Below, in pieces: positions 15,679 through 23,275 of a stretch of DNA of 64,000 nt; position 1 is the stretch's first letter; each line of letters begins with the position of its first letter. The position numbers were made by a program, and so were the translations under genes. The stretch is from Hufsiella arboris (GTDB lineage: Bacteria > Bacteroidota > Bacteroidia > Sphingobacteriales > Sphingobacteriaceae): positions 62,001 to 126,000 of the forward strand of contig NZ_WVHT01000009.1 of the NCBI RefSeq assembly GCF_009834875.1. Reading direction: 5' to 3'. The notes below the pieces were generated by a model. That model searched no databases. It worked only from the letters and a program-made list of their open reading frames with translations, and had not been told where the DNA came from.

Positions 15679-18216
15679 ATGAAATACTTAATTTTTGCAT
15701 TTCTTTTTTTCATTTTGACAGGAAATGTCAATGCGCAATGTGATGTTGTTAACTTTAAAAAGTTGATTAAAGCAGGTGACAAATTTGCCGTCGAAAATAA
15801 CTACGAATTAGCTGTTAAAAGCTATTCTGCAGCGATGATCGCCTGTGCCGATAACGCGAAGTTCACGCAAGAAAAAATTGTACAGATTTTTCGAAAAATT
15901 GATAAATTAAGGGAGGATGCAATTTTAGAAAAGCAAAAAGCGCAGAGCCTTACATTTACTGCAATAGCTAATGAACAATTGGACAAAAATCCAACATTCG
16001 CTTTACGGCTTGCAGAACTGGCCTGGAAAGCATCTTCTGGCAGCGCTGATAAATTTTTAGCCCAAACTTTAATCTTTAACGGACGTTATCTACAGGCTAA
16101 AAAAATGAGGGCGTTTTACCTAAATAGTCTTCCTCACGATAGCCCTGTTAATAGTGCAGTTTTCTCGCCTAGTGGAAAAGAAATTGTCACGACTTCAGAT
16201 GGCAAAAGTGCCATAATCTGGAATGATTCCGGTAAATTAAAGGCTTATCTTAATGGACATAACAACGGTATTAATAGCGGTGTTTTCTCATCCGACGGAA
16301 AAAAAATTGTCACGGCTTCAAAGGACAGCACTGCCAAAATTTGGGATGCTAGTACCGCTAAACTAATTGTCAACTTAATCGGGCATAAAGATTATGTTAA
16401 TAGTGCCGTTTTTTCGCCAAACGGAAAACTAGTTGTCACGGCATCTGCGGATAAAACTGCGAAGATCTGGGATTCGGCTTCCGGCAAGCTGTTGGCCGAC
16501 CTTAAAGGTCATACTGAATCTGTTCATAGCGCTGTTTTCTCGCCTAATGGAAAACAAATTGTAACGGCTTCATGGGACAGAACAGCCAAAATCTGGGATG
16601 CTGGTTCAGGTAAACTAATGGCTGACCTGAAAGGACACACTAGCAATGTTAGTAATGCCGTTTTCTCGCCCGATGGGAAAGAGATTGTAACAGTTTCATT
16701 TGACAAGACTATAAAAATTTGGGATGCTGCCTCGGGTAAAATTATAGTTAGTCTTATAGGTCACGCCAGCTACATTAACAGTGTCGATTTCTCGCCCGAT
16801 GGTAAAAAAATTGTGACGGCTTCATATGACAAAATTGCCAAAATCTGGGATGTTGCTTCAGGTAAACTGGTGGCTGATCTTATTGGACATACTGACGTTG
16901 TTATTAGCGCTGTTTTCTCGCCCAATGGGAAAGAGATAGTGACGACTTCTTCTGACAAAACTGCCAAAATCTGGGATTCTGCTTCGGGTAAACTAATGAC
17001 AGAACTTATAGGGCATACTGACGCCGTTTTTAGCGCCGTTTTTTCGGCTGATGGAAAAATAGTCACGACTTCTGGGGACAACACAGCGAAAATATGGGAT
17101 ATTAATTCCGGTAAACTGATTACTGATATTACTGGACATAGTCGCAAAGTTAACAGTGCAGTTTTCTCACCTAGTGGAAAAGAAATTGTCACGGCCTCAA
17201 ACGATAAAAGTGCCAAAATCTGGAACGTTACTTCGGGTGAACTAATAGCTGATCTTATTGGACATACTGACATTGTTAGTAGCGCTGTTTTCTCGCCCGA
17301 TGGAAAAGAGATTGTAACTGCTTCATTGGACAAAACTGCTAAGATCTGGAATGTTGCTTCTGGCAGACTTCTGACTAACCTAAAAGGACATAAGCGCGGA
17401 GTTATTAGTGCTGTTTTCTCGCCCGATGGTAAAAAAATTGTTACAGCTTCAAATGACAATTCTGCCAAAATCTGGGACGTTGCTTCAGGTAAACTGATGG
17501 CTGACCTAACGGGAATTGGCGATGTTCATAGTGCTATTTTCTCACCGGACGGAAAGAAAATTGTGACGGCTTCATTGGATAACTCAGCCAAAATTTGGGA
17601 TGCGTCTTCCGGTAAATTAATGGCTGACCTAAAGGGACATACTGGCTCTGTTTTGACCGCTTTTTTTTCACCAGATGGAAAAAAAATCGTCACAGCTTCA
17701 AATGACAAGACTGCCAAAATCTGGGACGTCGCTTCCGGCAAACTGGTGGCTAACTTTACGGGACATACCGATGCTGTTCGTAGCGCTGCTTTCTCGCCCG
17801 ATGGAAAAGAGATAGTAACGGCTTCATCTGACAAAACTGCTAAAATCTGGGAAGTTGCTTCAAGTAAACTGAGGGCTGACCTAACCGGACATACTGGCTC
17901 TGTCTGGAGTGCGGCTTTTTCACCTAATGGAAAAAAAATTATCACGGCTTCAATTGACAACACTGCTAAGATATGGGACGCCGCTACCGGGAAAATGATG
18001 GCTAACCTTACAGGACATACGGATGCTGTTAACAGCGCTATTTTTTCGTCCGATGGAAAAAAAATTGTTACAGCTTCAGATGACAATTCTGCCAAAATTT
18101 GGCTTACATCCGATGGAATTCTAGACTGGTTAAAAACAGCACCAATTTATAAACTAACGCAACAGAATCTAAAAGACTTAGGAATTGATTTTATTGATCT
18201 TAAAAAGATACGATGA
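15679..18216 (+). CDS. Exported WD40-repeat sensor with 16 near-identical repeats
   Basis: 845 residues from the ATG at 15679; a GTG two codons upstream is less likely. A Sec signal peptide (MKYLIFAFLFFILTGNVNA) has a probable cut before QCDVV. Residues 20-150 are helical and TPR-like (GDKFAVENNYELAVKSY), then carry the LTFTAIANEQLDKNPTFALRLA segment that in fused STAND-TM-WD40 proteins lies between membrane helix and propeller. Sixteen WD40 units of about 42 residues follow (16141-18100), enough for two propellers. The framework (FSPDGKKIVTAS.D.TAKIWD.ASGKL) is nearly invariant while a few positions change in every unit. The gene follows the STAND gene by 24 bases. Periplasmic sensing of phage, envelope damage or a peptide is an inference. 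Confidence 0.85.
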   Translation: MKYLIFAFLFFILTGNVNAQCDVVNFKKLIKAGDKFAVENNYELAVKSYSAAMIACADNAKFTQEKIVQIFRKIDKLREDAILEKQKAQSLTFTAIANEQLDKNPTFALRLAELAWKASSGSADKFLAQTLIFNGRYLQAKKMRAFYLNSLPHDSPVNSAVFSPSGKEIVTTSDGKSAIIWNDSGKLKAYLNGHNNGINSGVFSSDGKKIVTASKDSTAKIWDASTAKLIVNLIGHKDYVNSAVFSPNGKLVVTASADKTAKIWDSASGKLLADLKGHTESVHSAVFSPNGKQIVTASWDRTAKIWDAGSGKLMADLKGHTSNVSNAVFSPDGKEIVTVSFDKTIKIWDAASGKIIVSLIGHASYINSVDFSPDGKKIVTASYDKIAKIWDVASGKLVADLIGHTDVVISAVFSPNGKEIVTTSSDKTAKIWDSASGKLMTELIGHTDAVFSAVFSADGKIVTTSGDNTAKIWDINSGKLITDITGHSRKVNSAVFSPSGKEIVTASNDKSAKIWNVTSGELIADLIGHTDIVSSAVFSPDGKEIVTASLDKTAKIWNVASGRLLTNLKGHKRGVISAVFSPDGKKIVTASNDNSAKIWDVASGKLMADLTGIGDVHSAIFSPDGKKIVTASLDNSAKIWDASSGKLMADLKGHTGSVLTAFFSPDGKKIVTASNDKTAKIWDVASGKLVANFTGHTDAVRSAAFSPDGKEIVTASSDKTAKIWEVASSKLRADLTGHTGSVWSAAFSPNGKKIITASIDNTAKIWDAATGKMMANLTGHTDAVNSAIFSSDGKKIVTASDDNSAKIWLTSDGILDWLKTAPIYKLTQQNLKDLGIDFIDLKKIR

Positions 18217-18295
18217 TGCTAAATTGAATTATTGCCGAAACATGGAAATAACACAAAAAGAAAATGACAGTTAAATTAAAGGTTAGTACGAAGTA

Positions 18296-18519
18296 ATTAA
18301 TTTGCGAATTTTCTTTTATCGCATTAATAATTAATGCCAAATCGCAATGTGATCCTGCTGCTTATAGGAATTGAAAGGAAGGTGATGATTCGCCGTTAAG
18401 AAGAATTACGAGTTGGCTGTTAAGCGTTGTCCTTTAGCCGTAATTGCATGCCTTAATAATACGCCTATTGCCCGAAACATTGTACCGATTTATAAATATC
18501 TCGCGAGATCCGTGTAATT
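18296..18519 (+). pseudogene. Decayed 5' fragment of a second WD40-sensor gene
   Basis: The DNA parallels the start of the intact sensor gene. CGCAATGTGAT of the signal-peptide junction is kept, and one frame reads AVKKNYELAVKRCPLAVIACLNN against AVENNYELAVKSYSAAMIACADN in the intact protein, followed by ARNIVPIYKYL against EKIVQIFRKI. A one-base shift separates it from the upstream KEGDDS part, and stops interrupt the signal peptide. No WD40 repeats remain. It records a former paralogue or a tandem duplication of the sensor gene. Confidence 0.75.
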
Positions 18520-18559
18520 TTTAATCTTTCATAGTATTGCGATAAGTGCGAAAATTATT

Positions 18560-18609
18560 GTCGCTATACTCCGTATAGTGCCAAGCTTAAATTTTTCTGT
18601 TGCAATATT
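18560..18609 (+). repeat. Right direct repeat flanking the four-gene module
   Basis: Partner of 11549-11598. The palindrome GTCGCTATAC-tcc-GTATAGTGCC (18560-18582) keeps pairing through a covarying position (G-C in the left copy, T-A here). The second element GTTGCAATAT lies 39 bases on, as in the left copy. It sits between the decayed sensor fragment and the integrase stop codon. Confidence 0.6.
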
Positions 18610-18657
18610 TCAGTGAAATATTTTAATTGAGGATAATAAACATTATCTGAATATTAC

Positions 18658-19896
18658 TCAAATGGCAGCGTTTATCATTTCGTCAACAACAGGATCGCCA
18701 ATATCATCTAAATAAATTTGTGTCGTTTTCAAACTATCATGTCCCAATGACTGCCCGATAATTTCTTTGGATACTCCGCTCACCCGCAAGATGGTCGCAT
18801 AAGAGTGCCTGGCCACATAAGTAGTTACTGTTTTTTCGATACCTACTGATGAAGCTAGCGCTCTAATATTATCATTGACCATTTTCAATACTTTCTGCTT
18901 TCTGTATCGTATTGCCTTCGCGGTATTATGCCGTTTGTAAAGGATAGGAAAGATATAGCCAGCGTCACTATTGCCATCTAGTTTGCTGTAATGGTTCAGG
19001 ATCTCAACAGCTGCCGGGTGCATTTTGAATCGAAAATCCTCTTTTGTTTTTGCGCGTGTATAATGTAACTCACCATCAATGATGTTTTCCCATTTTAAGC
19101 TGGCCAAATCTGTAAAATTAAGACCCTGGCAGTAGAACATAAACAAAAAATAATTCCGCGAATTGATTTTAGCATCATCTTTTTTATCAATCTGCACCTC
19201 TGTAATTTGTGTAATCTGCGCCTTGGTTATAGCCCTTTTCTTCGTCCTGGGATTGTTGTATTTAGAAAAAGCGAAGTTCTTAAAAGGATAATGGTTTTCC
19301 GGACAGACTTTATCAGTCATGGCACCTTTCCAAACTGTTCGAAAGGTTCGAAAGAAAACACTCCTGGTTGTAACCGCATTTCCGCGCTTGATTAGATACG
19401 CTTCATATTTCTTTAAAAAATCGAGGCCAATATTGACAAATGGATAATCTTTCTTGTCGGTGAACCTTTGTAGACTTTGCAATGTAGCCCGATAGGTTGC
19501 GGCGTACCCCAAACGGTCTGCCTCCTTGAGTCGTTCGATTTCCCGCTCGAAATAGGAGTACAGGGAAAAGCATTTTATCTCCTTATTAGTATTGGTGAGT
19601 TTCAGCACTATTTTTTTGATATCGTCAAAATTGACCACCGTATCGTTTTCCCCGGCGTTGAGCAGGTATAGATCCACTTTTGAAGAAATGTTACGAAGCA
19701 GAGGATTAATAGTGTGATGCTCCGGATGGCTCTTAGATACCTGTTGTGCTTTTTCATTCCATTGTTCTGGGATAGCCGACTTTTTAACGCTAATAAACTG
19801 GCTTTGCCGGTTGATAGTAATGCGAAGCATGATCGGACATTCGCCGTTGCTTAGTTGTTTAGTTTTTCTTAAAATTATCTTGTTTGAAACTGACAT
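18658..19896 (-). CDS. Tyrosine recombinase (integrase) of the element
   Basis: 412 residues with the layout of Bacteroidota integrases: arm-binding N-terminal region (1-90), SAM-like core-binding domain (about 105-215) and catalytic domain (about 220-405). Visible catalytic residues are Arg363-His364 (VARHSYAT), His386 (SLGHDS) and nucleophile Tyr395 (TQIYLDD). At the usual first-arginine position there is Gln257 (YCQGLNFTDLASL). Arg281 (YTRAKT) may substitute, as reported for IntDOT of CTnDOT, which also lacks the first arginine. The gene's 5' end faces the tRNA attachment site 166 bases away, so this enzyme most likely made the insertion. Confidence 0.93.
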   Translation of the reverse strand: MSVSNKIILRKTKQLSNGECPIMLRITINRQSQFISVKKSAIPEQWNEKAQQVSKSHPEHHTINPLLRNISSKVDLYLLNAGENDTVVNFDDIKKIVLKLTNTNKEIKCFSLYSYFEREIERLKEADRLGYAATYRATLQSLQRFTDKKDYPFVNIGLDFLKKYEAYLIKRGNAVTTRSVFFRTFRTVWKGAMTDKVCPENHYPFKNFAFSKYNNPRTKKRAITKAQITQITEVQIDKKDDAKINSRNYFLFMFYCQGLNFTDLASLKWENIIDGELHYTRAKTKEDFRFKMHPAAVEILNHYSKLDGNSDAGYIFPILYKRHNTAKAIRYRKQKVLKMVNDNIRALASSVGIEKTVTTYVARHSYATILRVSGVSKEIIGQSLGHDSLKTTQIYLDDIGDPVVDEMINAAI

Positions 19897-20062
19897 AGTG
19901 CAAGTGCTAATGCAAGTGGCCGACGTAGGTACAACATAGGTACAACAAATCCTTGTCTAACTAAAATTAACGAAACTTAATAAAAGCTATTCAATCAGTT
20001 GTATATAAGCAAGTTATGAATATTTTTACAAACCTCAAAATGCAAAAATAGTCGATTTTCAA

Positions 20063-20107
20063 GCATGGCATGCAAAAGGTCATCGGTTCGACTCCGATAT
20101 TCTCCAC
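20063..20107 (+). repeat. attR: 3' fragment of a tRNA-Ala(GGC) gene
   Basis: The sequence contains the anticodon loop ATGGCAT (anticodon GGC), the 3' anticodon strand GCAAA, variable loop AGGTC, T arm ATCGG-TTCGACT-CCGAT, 3' acceptor strand ATTCTCC and discriminator A. The 5' half of the tRNA is absent, so this is not a functional gene. It is the target-site duplication left when an element inserts in the 3' end of a tRNA gene. The original terminator follows. The element therefore lies to the left, with the reconstituted tRNA at its other end outside the window. Confidence 0.88.
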
Positions 20108-20111
20108 TAAC

Positions 20112-20136
20112 AAAAGCTTCATTTTTTGAAGCTTTT
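20112..20136 (+). terminator. Rho-independent terminator of the former tRNA-Ala gene
   Basis: Stem AAAAGCTTC (20112-20120) and GAAGCTTTT (20128-20136) with a T-rich loop and T tail. Its symmetry also lets it end the convergent lacI-family gene, whose stop codon begins at base 20139 on the minus strand. Confidence 0.75.
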
Positions 20137-21231
20137 TTACTTTAAATCTTTTTTTCGTCCGTCCGGTTTTATGCTGTTAGCATCATCGACAAGTCGCGAA
20201 TTTGAACTGGCTGTCGATTGTCTCTTATATAATTTCGTAGGTAAAATTCGCGTTTCAAATTCTTCAACAGGCCGCTTGGCTTGAATCAGGCTTAACAGCA
20301 TTTCAACGGCATTTTTGCCGATATCAAAGCCTGGCTGGTAAACCGAACTCAGCGGAGGAAATAACACGTCGGCCAGATTGGTGTTTGTAAAACCGAGTAA
20401 AGCGATATCTTCAGGAATTTTTATATGTAATTTGTGCAATAAAGCAAGTGTAGTAGTAGTAATTCTGTCGGACGCCGTTAAAATCGCATCGGGCCAGATA
20501 TCCAAGGAAAGCAGTTCGTTCAAAGCCTTTTCAATTTCCTCCGTAGTTTTACCACCGTGAGGACAATACTTAATATAATCGTCGTTAATTGTTATGCCTG
20601 AATCTGTAAGCGCCTTTTTATATCCTTCCAACCGTTCGGAAGTTATAGAGACGTTAGCCGAGCTGGTGATGGTCGCTATATTTTTGAATCCCGACTGTAA
20701 CAGATGATCAGTTGCGTCATAGGCGCCTTTATAATTATCAGCAATAACTTTGTGTGTATCAATCTCACTGCTCACCCTGTCAAAAAAAACGATCGGTAAT
20801 CCCTGGGAATGCAGACGTTTCAAATGATCAATGTTTTTAGTCTCTGTTGACAAGGATATAAGTAAGCCGTCAATCGACCGGTATGTCAAATGCTCAACGT
20901 TTTGAACCTCCAAATCAAACGATTCATGGGTTTGTGTGATAATCACATTGTACCCATTGTTATGCGCAACCGACTCTATGCCATCAATTACTTGCGAAAA
21001 AAAATGATTATCTATTGTTGAAACAACTATTCCGATTGATTTACTGCGTCCTTGCTTTAAGCTTTGTGCTATTGGATTAGGTCGGTAGTTATGTTCACGG
21101 GCATAATTCGTGACAAGTTCCTTTGTCTTTCCACTAATTTCGTAGCTATCTCTTAACGCTTTTGAAACGGTCGACACCGATAATTTCAGTTCCTTCGCAA
21201 TGTCTCTTATCGTGATCGCTTCAAAATTCAT
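20137..21231 (-). CDS. LacI family transcriptional regulator
   Basis: 364 residues. An N-terminal LacI helix-turn-helix (TIRDIAKELKLSVSTVSKAL, residues 7-26) with hinge (NYRPNPIAQSLKQGRS) precedes a periplasmic-binding-protein-like sugar domain (IGIVVSTIDNHFFSQVIDGI onward). It is divergent from the YhcH, GH88 and uxuA genes, which suggests control of glucuronide use with a hexuronate or disaccharide effector. It is the first chromosomal gene right of the element. The last approximately 30 residues are hydrophilic and poorly typical, but the frame shows no sign of disruption by the insertion. Confidence 0.93.
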   Translation of the reverse strand: MNFEAITIRDIAKELKLSVSTVSKALRDSYEISGKTKELVTNYAREHNYRPNPIAQSLKQGRSKSIGIVVSTIDNHFFSQVIDGIESVAHNNGYNVIITQTHESFDLEVQNVEHLTYRSIDGLLISLSTETKNIDHLKRLHSQGLPIVFFDRVSSEIDTHKVIADNYKGAYDATDHLLQSGFKNIATITSSANVSITSERLEGYKKALTDSGITINDDYIKYCPHGGKTTEEIEKALNELLSLDIWPDAILTASDRITTTTLALLHKLHIKIPEDIALLGFTNTNLADVLFPPLSSVYQPGFDIGKNAVEMLLSLIQAKRPVEEFETRILPTKLYKRQSTASSNSRLVDDANSIKPDGRKKDLK

Positions 21232-21257
21232 ATAAATTAAATGTTGGACAAATTAAC

Positions 21258-21322
21258 AAAAGCGTTTGTATTTCGTCTGTTAAGCCGCTCGGATTGATCG
21301 TACAACTAAAACGTTTGCGTAA
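21258..21322. promoter_or_regulatory. Candidate LacI-family operators
   Basis: Two similar sites lie between the divergent genes: AAAAGCGTTTGTA (21258-21270) and AAAACGTTTGCGTAA (21308-21322). They share AAA-CGTTTG, close to the CG-centred half-sites of LacI-family operators, and both precede the lacI-family start and the YhcH-like gene start. Confidence 0.35.
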
Positions 21323-21397
21323 ATAAAGCCGTTTCCTTTTTTAATATGATTCTAATTGCTCGTAATATTGAGCAACCGATTAAAGTAACTCATTCAA

Positions 21398-22018
21398 ATG
21401 AAAGGCAGATCACTACATTTTCAGCTTTATATGCTGTTATTATTACTACCATCTTTAATAACCTCGGCTCAAACTATGCGCAATAAAACTCCGGTCAGCG
21501 ACGCAAAAAAATGGGTAAAAAGCCGTAAATGGAGCAATGGTTGTAAGTTAAACCCACACCAATCAGTAAACGCTTCCGAGTTCTATTATCAATATCACGC
21601 CAATAAAGCGGTGTGGGACAAGGTTTTTACTTTTATTAAAGACCACAATCTTGATAGCCTTCCGGCTGGTAAATATCCTGTTGACAGCACAAACACTTAT
21701 GCAAGTATCACAGAAGGCCCGTCGAAAGAGCCCTCACAAGCTAAATGGGAGTCGCACAAAAAGTATATCGATTTGCAATATGTAATTAAAGGCAAAGAAA
21801 GTATCGGAGTTCTTGACGTCGATAAAGCGTCTGTCGAAAAGCCGTATGACGAGACCAAGGATGTTGCAAATTACAGCTCTGATGGCGGAACGTATTACGA
21901 AGCGTCCGCGGCTGCATTCTTTTTATTTTTCCCGCAAAATGCGCACCGGCCAAGCATCAAGGTAGATGGCTTTGATGTTGTTAAAAAACTTGTTATCAAG
22001 ATAAAAGTGGCAGAATAA
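21398..22018 (+). CDS. YhcH/YjgK/YiaL family protein, exported
   Basis: 206 residues. A signal peptide (about 1-24, LYMLLLLLPSLITSAQ) precedes a cupin-like YhcH/YiaL domain (WESHKKYIDLQYVIKGKESIG, FFLFFPQNAHRPSI), in which the His and Glu residues probably bind a metal. Enterobacterial members are cytoplasmic and linked to sialic acid or other sugar catabolism. Here export suggests action on sugars released in the periplasm. The stop codon overlaps the GH88 start by one base (TAATG), so the two are co-translated. Confidence 0.85.
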   Translation: MKGRSLHFQLYMLLLLLPSLITSAQTMRNKTPVSDAKKWVKSRKWSNGCKLNPHQSVNASEFYYQYHANKAVWDKVFTFIKDHNLDSLPAGKYPVDSTNTYASITEGPSKEPSQAKWESHKKYIDLQYVIKGKESIGVLDVDKASVEKPYDETKDVANYSSDGGTYYEASAAAFFLFFPQNAHRPSIKVDGFDVVKKLVIKIKVAE

Positions 22019-23226
22019 TGAAACTGAAAAAAATCCTCATCCTGTCGTTTTGCAGTACGTTCGCGTTAAAATGTTTTTCGCAGGCAGATGTCAAAAAAGC
22101 CTTTTCATTCTCTGAAAAACAAACCGAGCTTATGTTTCAGGAAGTCGCAAAAAGCAAAACATCGGCTTCAAAACCTGGCCTGGTTTCGCCAAGATCATTA
22201 AATTCTGAGGGGGAATTGATACTCGTATCTCCAAACGACTGGTGCAGTGGTTTTTTTCCCGGCGAGTTATGGTTTCTGTACGAGTACAGCAAAGATCGGA
22301 AATGGCTTGATCAGGCGAAAAAATTCACCACCAACATTGAAGGCGAAAAAACGAATGGTGGCACTCACGATATGGGGTTTAAAATTTATTGCAGCGTTGG
22401 AAATGGTTATCGTCTTACAAGGGACGAGCATTACAAAGAGGTCATTATCGAGTCTGCGAAGACATTATCCACCCGTTTTAATCCGGCTGTTGGCTGCATT
22501 AAGTCGTGGGACCGACGCAAAGAATGGCAGTTTCCTGTAATTATAGATAACATGATGAACCTCGAACTGCTGTTCGCCGCGACTAATCTTACTGGCGATT
22601 CGAGTTTCTACAAGATTGCGGTAACCCATGCGAACACAACCCTTAAAAATCATTTCCGCGCAGATAACAGCTCTTATCACGTAATCGACTACGATCCGGA
22701 AACCGGAAAAGTACTTCACAAACAAACACACCAGGGATTTTCAGATGAGTCGTCGTGGGCGCGGGGCCAGGCCTGGGGGCTTTATGGTTATACGATGTGT
22801 TACCGCGAAACCGGCGATAAAAAATACCTTGAAGAGGCGGAAAAAATTGCGGCCTATATCTTAAAGAATCCAGCATTACCCGCGGATATGGTTCCTTTTT
22901 GGGATTATAACGTCGCTAATAAGCCCGGCGAACTCCGTGATGCTTCCGCTGCTGCGATTACAGCCTCAGCATTATTTGAACTTGGCACTTACAGTAAAAA
23001 CGGCAAGTCATACAAACATGCAGCTGACAAAATTCTCACAAGCCTGGAAAATCATTACCAGGCGGCGCCGGGCGGCAGCAAAGGCTTTTTATTATTACAT
23101 AGTACAGGTCATAAGCCTGCAAAAAGCGAAATTGACGTACCGATCAGTTACGCTGATTATTACTACCTTGAGGCTTTGTTGCGCAAGAATCGCCTGAAAA
23201 ACGGGCAACCTGTTACATTAAAATAA
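22018..23226 (+). CDS. GH88 unsaturated glucuronyl hydrolase
   Basis: 402 residues with a signal peptide (about 1-22). The (alpha/alpha)6-barrel pattern of GH88 is visible: NDWCSGFFPGELWFLYEYS, HDMGFKIYCSVGNGYRL, VIIDNMMNLELLF, SDESSWARGQAWGLYGYTM. The conserved aspartates near residues 118 and 177 correspond to the catalytic pair of unsaturated glucuronyl hydrolases. The enzyme removes 4,5-unsaturated uronic acids left by polysaccharide lyases. It is coupled to the YhcH-like gene and precedes uxuA, so released sugars feed hexuronate catabolism. Confidence 0.92.
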   Translation: MKLKKILILSFCSTFALKCFSQADVKKAFSFSEKQTELMFQEVAKSKTSASKPGLVSPRSLNSEGELILVSPNDWCSGFFPGELWFLYEYSKDRKWLDQAKKFTTNIEGEKTNGGTHDMGFKIYCSVGNGYRLTRDEHYKEVIIESAKTLSTRFNPAVGCIKSWDRRKEWQFPVIIDNMMNLELLFAATNLTGDSSFYKIAVTHANTTLKNHFRADNSSYHVIDYDPETGKVLHKQTHQGFSDESSWARGQAWGLYGYTMCYRETGDKKYLEEAEKIAAYILKNPALPADMVPFWDYNVANKPGELRDASAAAITASALFELGTYSKNGKSYKHAADKILTSLENHYQAAPGGSKGFLLLHSTGHKPAKSEIDVPISYADYYYLEALLRKNRLKNGQPVTLK

Positions 23227-23275
23227 TTGCACTTTTTTCACTAGAGCAATTACTTTTGCCATAAGCTAAAAATTA

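Larger units (their letters stand above)
18217..18657. other. Stretch between sensor gene and integrase
   Basis: 441 bases with no intact gene. It contains the decayed sensor remnant (18296-18519) and the right direct repeat (18560-18609), each listed separately. An inverted TATTGCGATA copy of the repeat's core lies at about 18535-18544. Confidence 0.6.

Noticed and set aside
16770-18095. Long open frames on the minus strand opposite the WD40 gene (232 and 189 codons)
   Set aside because: They mirror the codon pattern of the WD40 units, have repetitive composition without a fold, and lack a sensible start context.
16141-18100. Regular repeats of about 126 bases that might look like a CRISPR or satellite array
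   Set aside because: The repeats stay in one open frame and encode WD40 units; there are no spacers.
20063-20107. Functional tRNA-Ala gene
   Set aside because: Only the part from the anticodon loop onward is present; upstream DNA cannot form the D arm or acceptor 5' strand.
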